Below, in pieces: positions 1 to 5,030 of a stretch of 5,562 nucleotides of DNA (positions within the stretch are counted from its first letter, which is position 1; every line of letters begins with the position of its first letter). This DNA comes from an uncultured Rhodospirillales bacterium (GTDB lineage Bacteria > Pseudomonadota > Alphaproteobacteria > Rhodospirillales > Defluviicoccaceae): positions 1 through 5,562 of the forward strand of contig CAKZLS010000539.1 of assembly GCA_937127205.1 (NCBI GenBank). Direction: 5' to 3'. The notes under the pieces are model-generated. The model had not been told where the DNA came from. It searched no databases and saw only the letters and a program-made list of their open reading frames with translations. A program made the translations under genes and the position numbers.

Positions 1-74
1 GCCGCCACCGTGGTCTTGCCGACACCGCCCTTGCCGCCGACGAACAGAATACGGCGGTCAAGCAGGTCGAGCAC
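1..74 (-). CDS. ArsA/MinD-type P-loop ATPase, N-terminal fragment (runs off the window)
   Basis: Only the first 24 codons are visible; the rest lies beyond the left edge. The peptide reads VLDLLDRRILFVGGKGGVGK and then TTVA. It has a hydrophobic strand leading into a deviant Walker A loop (KGGVGKTT), with the extra lysine typical of the SIMIBI ArsA/Get3/MinD/ParA class. Residues before the loop resemble ArsA-family ATPases more than ParA, but so short a piece cannot settle the subfamily. The start is taken as GTG at 74 because an in-frame TAG lies 12 nt upstream of it and no in-frame ATG precedes the P-loop. No strong Shine-Dalgarno is seen. The start lies 17 nt after the stop of the Cys-Cys-tailed gene, so translation may be coupled. 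ArsA-type ATPases power anion efflux or deliver client proteins or metals; the substrate here is unknown. Confidence 0.8.
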   Translation of the reverse strand, partial: MLDLLDRRILFVGGKGGVGKTTVA

Positions 75-91
75 GGAATGTCCGAACTACG

Positions 92-364
92 TCAACAGCA
101 CTTGAAATGGTCAAGCGGCGAATGCTCCATGCCCATGCGGGTGTGCCACTCGTGGAACTGCTCCATGAGGATCGGCTGGAGCTCCAGGGTATAGTAGGTG
201 GCCGGATTGGGCACGCCCATCATCTCGGAAAAGATGAACAGCATGAACAGGTCGTCCTCGTCGCGCTTGGCTCGGGCGATGGTGCCGCGGTACGGCGCGG
301 TGTAGAACTCGGTGGCGAGTTCCTGCACCGTTTGCCAGATGCCGCCGATTTTAGACGGGGACAT
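92..364 (-). CDS. Small Cys-Cys-terminated protein (cory-CC-star family)
   Basis: This is a 90-residue soluble, probably helical protein with no signal peptide. The core, about residues 37-76, is rich in aromatic and aliphatic residues (DDLFMLFIFSEMMGVPNPAT, then YYTLEL). The tail packs possible ligands H71, H74, M77, M79, H81 and H86, then ends in C89-C90 directly before the stop. From memory, that exact Cys-Cys-stop ending and the 'RMGMEHSPLD' tail match a family named cory-CC-star; the name is recall, not a search result. Its biochemical function is unknown to me. The ATG at 364 is preceded by GGAG seven nt upstream, and the gene overlaps the end of the preceding ArsD-like gene by 14 nt in another frame, indicating coupled translation. 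The His/Met/Cys tail suggests metal or thiol chemistry, which is inference. Confidence 0.85.
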   Translation of the reverse strand: MSPSKIGGIWQTVQELATEFYTAPYRGTIARAKRDEDDLFMLFIFSEMMGVPNPATYYTLELQPILMEQFHEWHTRMGMEHSPLDHFKCC

Positions 365-776
365 TTTCGGCTCCGTTGGCGCCGTTGAACCGCTCGATCT
401 CGACGATCACCGCCTCCGCCGGCGGCCATGCGCCGCGCGAGAACAACCGGCCATTAATCACCACGGATGAGGTGTTGATATCCCGCAGTGTCCGCAGCGC
501 GTCGCCCCATCTAACGCCATACCGCCAGAAGTCCCTCACAAGTCGAGGAACCATGGAAATCTGGTTGCGGGGGTCCACCACAAGGAGGTCCAGTCCGTCT
601 CCGAACCGGCCCCGGAGCCGGCGATAGAGCGGACCCATGGCCTCCATGATGACCCGGCGTTCCGGGAATATCCGGTCGCCGCCGCTGCCCAAGACGTCGC
701 CCTCCAGCCGGCCGCAGCAGCCGCTGCCCGACATCTGCTGCTCCCATTCCCGCACGAGGACGACGCTGGGTTTCAT
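351..776 (-). CDS. ArsD-like thioredoxin-fold protein with a Gly-Cys-Cys-Gly motif
   Basis: This is a 141-residue cytoplasmic protein with no signal peptide. Its predicted order is that of a thioredoxin-like fold: strand (VVLVREWE, 5-12), loop SGSGCCGRLEGD (16-27), helix (about 39-58), strand (LDLLVVDPRN, 62-71), helix (about 74-97), then strands around SSVVINGRLFSRG (103-115) and AVIVEIERF (122-130). C20 and C21 are its only cysteines. ArsD metallochaperones have the same outline: an N-terminal strand, vicinal cysteines, and a late 'LVDGEVVKSGRYP'-type hairpin, to which VINGRLFSRGAWP here is similar. ArsD hands arsenite to ArsA, and an ArsA-type ATPase lies two genes downstream. It lacks ArsD's further downstream cysteines, so classical arsenite chaperoning is not implied. 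The ATG at 776 has only a distant AAAGGA (13 nt upstream); an in-frame TAG just before it rules out a longer form. Orthology is uncertain. Confidence 0.8.
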   Translation of the reverse strand: MKPSVVLVREWEQQMSGSGCCGRLEGDVLGSGGDRIFPERRVIMEAMGPLYRRLRGRFGDGLDLLVVDPRNQISMVPRLVRDFWRYGVRWGDALRTLRDINTSSVVINGRLFSRGAWPPAEAVIVEIERFNGANGAENVPV

Positions 777-800
777 GGCAACGATCTATCCTTTTGACAT

Positions 801-821
801 ACCGGCCCTCATACCGCCGGT
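801..821 (-). repeat. Inverted repeat across the cstA stop codon
   Basis: ACCGGC (801-806) and GCCGGT (816-821) form perfect 6-bp arms around a 9-nt loop that contains the cstA stop codon (809-811). There is no following U-run on the minus-strand transcript, so it is not a canonical intrinsic terminator. It lies just before the 32-nt gap to the ArsD-like gene and could act as an mRNA stability or partial attenuation hairpin between the abundant transporter message and the downstream genes. The role is inferred. Confidence 0.35.
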
Positions 822-2494
822 CCCGACGCCTGAGCGGCTTTTGCCTTTTCGCGCATGAAAGCGGACACCGCCTCCAGCGCGACCAAGATGGCGGCCACCA
901 GGATAACGATATCCAGGAAAAGAAGGAACCACTTGCCCTGGGCATAGAACTCCCAGAGCTGGAACAGCAGCGCCAGGATGGTCATGGACAACAGGAATGT
1001 CAGCGGTACCAGCGTGTACCAGACCGGCCGGGACAGCTTCACCAGCATGACGCTGACCACCAACAAGGTGAGACCGGCCAGCAGCTGGTTGGTGGTACCG
1101 AACAGCGGCCAAATCGTCAGGCCACCGGCACCCGATGCGCCCCCGGCACCGAACGCCAGCCCCAAGCATGCGGCGATGGCGATGAACGTCGAGACGTAGT
1201 TGTTGGTCAGCGGCGGGATGCTGTAAATGTTCCCCCACTCCTGAATGATGTAGCGCTGCAGGCGAACACCGGTGTCCATGGTAGTGCCGGCGAACAGGAT
1301 CGCCATGACGGTCAGCAAGGTGGTGGAGAAGTCGAGCGGTAGACCGAGCCCGCCATGGACGATATTGGCGCCGCCATTGACGAAAGCCGTCAAGCTGCCA
1401 CCGCCGAATTTGTTGTAGAGGCCCTCCCACTCCGCGAGTGTGGCGAACCCGGCGGTGGTGGCGATGATGGCGGCCAGCGCCAGCGCACCCTCGCCCACGG
1501 CACCGAAGTAGCCGACGAACCGCGCGTCCGTCTCCTTGGCCAACTGCTTGGAGGTGGTTCCGGAGGACACCAACCCGTGGAAGCCGGAGACCGCGCCGCA
1601 GGCGATGGTCACGAACAACAGCGGAATGAGCGGCGGGGTCCCGTCCGGCACGTTTTCGTTGAATGCCGGCGCCACTACGGTCGGGCTGAGGAAGATGACC
1701 GCGCAATACATCAGGCCGAGGCCGACGAACAGCTGCAGGCCGTTGATGTAGTCGCGGGGCTGCAGCAGCAGCCACACCGGTAGCAGCGAAGCGATGGCCG
1801 CGTAGAAGAAGAGCAGCAGAATCCATTGCGCGTTGGCCGCCAGTCCGAACGTGCCATCGGACAAACTGATGGGCATGGAGTCGCCCAGGTAGACGTTGAC
1901 GTACAGAATGACCACGCCGATGATCGATGGCCACAACAGGCCAACACCCTTGCGGTAGATCAGGTAGCCGATGACGACGGCCACGGCGATGGCGCTCCAG
2001 GCCGGAAAAACACTGCTGGGAAAGTTGATGAACAGCTTGGCGATGGCCGTCGCGAACACCGCGTTGACCATGAGCAGCAACAGGAAGATGACGATCATGA
2101 ACAGGCTGCGGGCGCGGTGCCCCACTACGTCTTCGGTCAGGGCCCCAATGGAACGTGCCTTGTTGCGAACGCTCGCCCAGATGGCGCCGAAATCATGCAT
2201 TCCGGCGAAAAAAATGGTACCGAACACCACCCAAAGAAACGCCGGCGCCCAACCCCAGATCACCGCGATGGCGGGACCGATGATCGGCGCGGCGCCAGCC
2301 ACCGACGTGAAATGGTGGCCCCAAAGGACAAACTTGTTGGTGGGCACATAGTCGACGCCGTCCTCCATGGCATGGGACGGAGTTTGGAAGTCGGGGTCGA
2401 GACGATAAATCCGCTCCGCGATAAACTTGGAATAGAAAAAGTATCCTATTGCGAACGCGGCCAATCCGATGACCGCGAGATAAATCGCACTCAT
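809..2494 (-). CDS. cstA: CstA-family carbon starvation transporter, short form
   Basis: This is a 561-residue inner-membrane permease. CstA/BtsT proteins import pyruvate and possibly peptides, usually when carbon is scarce. Family landmarks seen: GHHFTSVAGAAPIIGPAIA (59-77), MHDFG (99-103), the LPVWLLLQPRDYIN stretch (238-251), SGFHGLVSSGTTSKQL (303-318), TTMDTGVRLQRYIIQE (404-419) and IWPLFGTTNQLLAGL (461-475). More than ten hydrophobic segments are evident, for example at 3-22, 131-156, 167-180, 223-244, 253-275, 391-404, 476-486, 498-514 and 522-541. It is clearly shorter than the roughly 700-residue E. coli CstA and BtsT but intact, and resembles the shorter branch of the family. The start ATG has an excellent GGGAGGAG just upstream. 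It is the first gene of the leftward operon, and no YbdD/YjiX-type small partner follows it. The family call is firm; the substrate is not. Confidence 0.96.
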   Translation of the reverse strand: MSAIYLAVIGLAAFAIGYFFYSKFIAERIYRLDPDFQTPSHAMEDGVDYVPTNKFVLWGHHFTSVAGAAPIIGPAIAVIWGWAPAFLWVVFGTIFFAGMHDFGAIWASVRNKARSIGALTEDVVGHRARSLFMIVIFLLLLMVNAVFATAIAKLFINFPSSVFPAWSAIAVAVVIGYLIYRKGVGLLWPSIIGVVILYVNVYLGDSMPISLSDGTFGLAANAQWILLLFFYAAIASLLPVWLLLQPRDYINGLQLFVGLGLMYCAVIFLSPTVVAPAFNENVPDGTPPLIPLLFVTIACGAVSGFHGLVSSGTTSKQLAKETDARFVGYFGAVGEGALALAAIIATTAGFATLAEWEGLYNKFGGGSLTAFVNGGANIVHGGLGLPLDFSTTLLTVMAILFAGTTMDTGVRLQRYIIQEWGNIYSIPPLTNNYVSTFIAIAACLGLAFGAGGASGAGGLTIWPLFGTTNQLLAGLTLLVVSVMLVKLSRPVWYTLVPLTFLLSMTILALLFQLWEFYAQGKWFLLFLDIVILVAAILVALEAVSAFMREKAKAAQASGPAV

Positions 2495-2741
2495 GACTCC
2501 TCCCTAGTATTTATATCCCTTGCAATTTTCTCGTTATTGCAGGGAACTTTTATGAACGCATCGGTCGTCAAAAAAACGGTTATTCCATCTACGCAAGTTC
2601 TTTCCAGAACCGCCTTTCTTCCGTTCGACGGGGCGCAAATATTATTACCGTTCGCCAATGAAAACAACTCGCATTCTTACAATAATATGACACGCCAGAA
2701 CGCCCGTTCACTGATACGATCTGCCGACAGAGGGCAAGAAT
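2495..2741. promoter_or_regulatory. AT-rich divergent intergenic region between cstA and the LprI-like gene
   Basis: These 247 nt are visibly richer in A and T than the flanking genes and must hold promoters for both directions. For cstA a weak sigma70-like pair is TTGTTT (2667-2662) and TAATAT (2644-2639) with a 17-bp spacer; it matches only 3/6 and 4/6 positions, so it is a suggestion. Toward the plus-strand gene there is a TACAAT box (2678-2683) without a convincing -35. Two short palindromes could be operators: GTTCTTTCCAGAAC (2597-2610) and GAACGCCCGTTC (2698-2709). The cstA Shine-Dalgarno GGGAGGAG lies at 2504-2497, and a GAGGG precedes the plus-strand ATG at 2742. Confidence 0.5.
2517..2544 (-). 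repeat. Imperfect inverted repeat in the cstA leader
   Basis: On the minus strand, arm CCCTGCAAT is followed by a 9-nt loop and then ATTGCAAGGG, giving nine base pairs with one bulged A. The 3' arm ends 22 nt before the cstA start and 12 nt before its Shine-Dalgarno. It could be an operator on DNA or a hairpin in the leader RNA. The GGG at its base and the Shine-Dalgarno both carry AGGGA, a CsrA-like core. No U-run follows in a position that would make it a terminator. Confidence 0.4.
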
Positions 2742-3899
2742 ATGGACAAGGCAAGAGATTACCGGTTGACCGGCATCCGCGGGACGATGCTTGCGGCGGT
2801 CTCCCCATGGTGCGTTGCCCTCCTGAGCATCTTCGGCCTGGCTCTCGCCTTACCTACCCTGGCCGGGGACGATCCCTCCTTCGATTGCGACATGGCGACG
2901 ACACCCATCGAAAAAGAGATCTGTGGCTCCCCCTCCCTCGCCGTCCTGGACCGGCAGCTGGCCGAACAATACACGGCACTACGCACGGAAACCCAGTCCA
3001 AGGCCTTGCGAAACGCCATCGTCGCGGATCAACGCGCTTGGCTTCAGGACCGCAACGCCTGTAGCGCCGATACGGAACGGGGCACGCTTGAGGCGTGTCT
3101 GGACGATACCTATCGACAGCGGCGCGTGCAGTTGGTTGTACATCGGTCCGTATTTGTCGGTCCTCCGCTCCCACAACCATTCCGGATGAAATGCCAGGAA
3201 ACCGCCTCCAGCCAAGTGGAAATGCGTGCCTGTCTGCAGCAGGCTTTGGGTGACGTGGACCGGACTCTGTCGATCGCAGATCAAGCGGCCACGGTGGAGA
3301 TGAAGAAACTGGATGACGTCACCTCCGCCGACATCACCGCGCAAGAGGCCTTCCTCACATCGCGGCAGGCCTTCGACACCTATCGCGGCTCGGCGTGCCG
3401 GGCCGTCGCCGCCTCTTATGGCGGAGGCAGTGGCGCCGGGATCGCGGCTTTGTGGTGTCAGCGGCAGCTGGCTTGGGAGCGCGCCAATCGCGTCGCCGTC
3501 GATTTTCTGTTCCGCCCGAACCATTGGAGCGAGAACCTGGAAACCGTGGCGGCCCCCATTCGCGCATGCCTTAAAGCCGCTGACGGAAAGGGGCCCGACC
3601 CGCGCATCACCGACATTACGGACACGGAAGACGGCGGCCAGCTCATCCGCATGGCCGCCGGCAACGCATGGCGCGGCGAATGCTCGACCACGCCAGGAAA
3701 TCGGGTTATCGAAATCGTTACCGAGGAAGGCGCGGCGCCCTGGCCCGACCCGCCACTCGCGGTGTTTTACCCCGAAGGTTCAGGCATCGGTCCTAAGCGC
3801 CAAAAATGGCCGCCGGACGACATGTGCTCGCAATATCGCTGGGTTACCACAGGCAAGGGCGAACTTTCGGGCTGGGTCGAACTATCTTTGTGCCGATAG
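2742..3899 (+). CDS. Exported protein with tandem LprI-like (DUF1311) cysteine modules
   Basis: This is a 385-residue protein predicted to be periplasmic. It has a long N-region, a hydrophobic core (about 17-38) and a likely signal peptidase I site after TLA or TLAG (39-42). Module 1 (about 46-130) has C49, C61, C107 and C119 in the pattern FDC..IEKEIC..LD..QRAWL..RNAC..ACL, typical of LprI N-terminal/DUF1311 domains. Module 2 (about 148-250) has C151, C164, C219 and C239, with FDTYRGSAC and ASYGGGSGAGIAALWC, another form of the same domain. The C-terminal part (about 265-385) carries C276, C314, C362 and C384 and I cannot assign it. LprI of Mycobacterium tuberculosis inhibits lysozyme, but most DUF1311 proteins are uncharacterised. 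The ATG at 2742 has GAGGG about 7 nt upstream; Met16 is a possible later start giving a more compact signal peptide. It is divergent from cstA and convergent with the receiver gene. Confidence 0.9.
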   Translation: MDKARDYRLTGIRGTMLAAVSPWCVALLSIFGLALALPTLAGDDPSFDCDMATTPIEKEICGSPSLAVLDRQLAEQYTALRTETQSKALRNAIVADQRAWLQDRNACSADTERGTLEACLDDTYRQRRVQLVVHRSVFVGPPLPQPFRMKCQETASSQVEMRACLQQALGDVDRTLSIADQAATVEMKKLDDVTSADITAQEAFLTSRQAFDTYRGSACRAVAASYGGGSGAGIAALWCQRQLAWERANRVAVDFLFRPNHWSENLETVAAPIRACLKAADGKGPDPRITDITDTEDGGQLIRMAAGNAWRGECSTTPGNRVIEIVTEEGAAPWPDPPLAVFYPEGSGIGPKRQKWPPDDMCSQYRWVTTGKGELSGWVELSLCR

Positions 3900-3979
3900 C
3901 GGTTACCTACCGTTGCGGGTGATGACAGCCCTTGTCTTTCCGGGGCCGATGCGGCGAGAGGGTTTTTAGGTGGCCGCCA

Positions 3980-4372
3980 TCAAATGCCGTCTCCCGCCAC
4001 GAACGTTTTCAACCGGTCCTTGAGGTGCCTGAAGTCTACCGGCTTGGTGACGACATCGCTGGCACCCGCCTCGCGCGCCCGGCGCCGGTTTTCCTCGTCT
4101 TCGGATCCGGTGACCATGATGACCTCGAGATGGGGCCAGCGTCTTTTCACCTCAGCCAAGAGTTCCAGGCCGGTCATCCCTGGGGTATTAATATCCGAAA
4201 GCAGAACCAGCGGATGCTCCGGGCCGTATTCGTGGAGCACCTGTAGCGCCTCGGCACCCGACGGCGCGAACCGGATGTCATAATCCCCTTGCTGCAGCTC
4301 CTTTTGAAAGGTTTGCCGGAACGTTTCGAAAGCGTCGGGATCATCGTCGACGAGAAGCAAGTTGATTTTCAT
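3980..4372 (-). CDS. Stand-alone CheY-like response regulator receiver
   Basis: This is a single receiver domain of 130 residues with no output domain. Conserved residues are all present: acidic pocket D9-D11 (LLVDDDP), phospho-acceptor D60 (LLSDINTPGMTG), switch T88 (VIMVTGS) and K110 (VVTKP). It should accept phosphate from a histidine kinase and signal through protein contact, as CheY- or Spo0F-type proteins do; no kinase is in the window. The start is set at the ATG of MKINLLLVDDD because receivers normally begin there. An in-frame ATG at 4438 would add 22 residues not expected in the family, and the best promoter candidate would begin transcription near 4437, which excludes it. The Shine-Dalgarno at 4372 is weak (GAGC). 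It lies 177 nt downstream of the YbaY-like gene, so separate transcription is likely. Confidence 0.93.
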   Translation of the reverse strand: MKINLLLVDDDPDAFETFRQTFQKELQQGDYDIRFAPSGAEALQVLHEYGPEHPLVLLSDINTPGMTGLELLAEVKRRWPHLEVIMVTGSEDEENRRRAREAGASDVVTKPVDFRHLKDRLKTFVAGDGI

Positions 4373-4443
4373 GAGTTTGCTCGTTGTTCTGAGTTGGTTA
4401 TTGCAGCACTCGCCTAACGCGGCAGCGTAAGCCCTCATCCCTT

Positions 4444-4472
4444 ATATTCACCCTCCGGCATACCCACGTCAA
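4444..4472 (-). promoter_or_regulatory. Candidate sigma70 promoter of the receiver gene
   Basis: On the minus strand TTGACG (4472-4467, 5/6 to consensus) is followed by a 17-bp spacer and GAATAT (4449-4444, 3/6). An overlapping TATAAG (4446-4441) fits -10 better but at 20-bp spacing. Transcription would start near 4437, giving a leader of about 65 nt before the ATG at 4372. This is pattern matching only. Confidence 0.35.
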
Positions 4473-4549
4473 ACGTCAGCTCCGTTGCTGCGGGTCGAAT
4501 TCCGAAGGTTGGGAAATATGCCGCCAAAATACCGTGCGCGTACCCGGAA

Positions 4550-4978
4550 TTACCGAACAGGCCGGACGACGACCTCGACGGTGCCGGGATTGTCGCGGGT
4601 GATCACCGGATAGACGGTATCCGAAACGAACAACAGCTTGTCGCCGCGGAGGATCTGAGCCGATACGGAATACGTGAACCGCGGGTCGATCTCCTTCGGA
4701 TCGTAGGTGATTTCGAACGGAATGGGCACTTGGCCCGGTGACTCGATGCGGGTTTCGCCGATCAGCGGGGCCGGCACGTCCATCCGAGAGACGTCGCGGA
4801 GTTGAACGAAGACGGTTGCATCGGGGGTCAGGGCGATCCGCTGCAGGTAGGTTACCGTCCCGGAGACCACGCCCGAGTAAGCTGTTTCATACTCCGCCGC
4901 CATAGCCTGGCTCCCGATCACCGCCATTAGGGCTAACGCCGCTGTCGTGAGTGCTTTGAAAATCCGTGGCATTGCCAT
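4550..4978 (-). CDS. YbaY/YscW-like exported protein
   Basis: This is a 142-residue protein with a clear signal peptide: basic MPRIFK, hydrophobic ALTTAALALMAVIG, and an AMA-A cleavage site near residue 28. The mature part reads SGTVTYLQRIALTPDATVFV, then QLRDVSRMDVPAPLIGETRI, then a PIPFEITYDP strand and a late PVITR segment. That order of beta strands is the mark of the YbaY/YscW lipoprotein-chaperone family (PF09619 as I recall it). Unlike YbaY of E. coli or YscW, there is no lipobox cysteine, so it should be soluble in the periplasm. Function in the family is poorly known outside secretin piloting by YscW. ATG at 4978 is chosen because AGGGG lies four nt upstream; 4972 is equally plausible, and 4993 lacks a ribosome binding site. 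It follows tamB by 52 nt on the same strand and may share its transcript. Confidence 0.85.
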   Translation of the reverse strand: MAMPRIFKALTTAALALMAVIGSQAMAAEYETAYSGVVSGTVTYLQRIALTPDATVFVQLRDVSRMDVPAPLIGETRIESPGQVPIPFEITYDPKEIDPRFTYSVSAQILRGDKLLFVSDTVYPVITRDNPGTVEVVVRPVR

Positions 4979-5030
4979 CCAGCCCCTACCCATTGCGCTT
5001 TAGCGATCATGACTCGGCGGACCGGATCCA

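Noticed and set aside
786..1934. Second long minus-strand open frame inside cstA
   Set aside because: It is out of frame with the clear CstA protein and has the composition of a frame shadow.
2510..2516. TATAAA box just upstream of the cstA Shine-Dalgarno as a -10 element
   Set aside because: Transcription would begin within the ribosome binding site, and there is no -35 at suitable distance.
2591..2609. Sigma54-like site (TGGAAAGAACTTGC) on the minus strand upstream of cstA
   Set aside because: The GG and GC dinucleotides are separated by nine rather than the strictly required ten bases, and the conserved CAC is missing.
2552..2741. Possible small gene from the ATG at 2552 with an upstream AGGGA
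   Set aside because: The frame runs on to 3064 inside the LprI-like gene in another frame, and the peptide matches nothing I recognise.
1826..3064. Long plus-strand open frame (412 codons) antisense to cstA, crossing the intergenic region
   Set aside because: The translation is Arg/His/Asp-rich low-complexity text typical of the reverse of a GC-rich gene. It overlaps two well-supported genes and has no recognisable domain.
3900..3979. Bidirectional intrinsic terminator in the convergent gap
   Set aside because: Only 4-bp stems are seen (CGGT/ACCG and GCCG/CGGC), and the T-run at 3963-3967 is separated from the second stem by several bases.
4405..4440. attC-like or insertion-sequence remnant suggested by GCCTAAC and nearby repeats
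   Set aside because: No matching partner core site or flanking inverted repeats were found.
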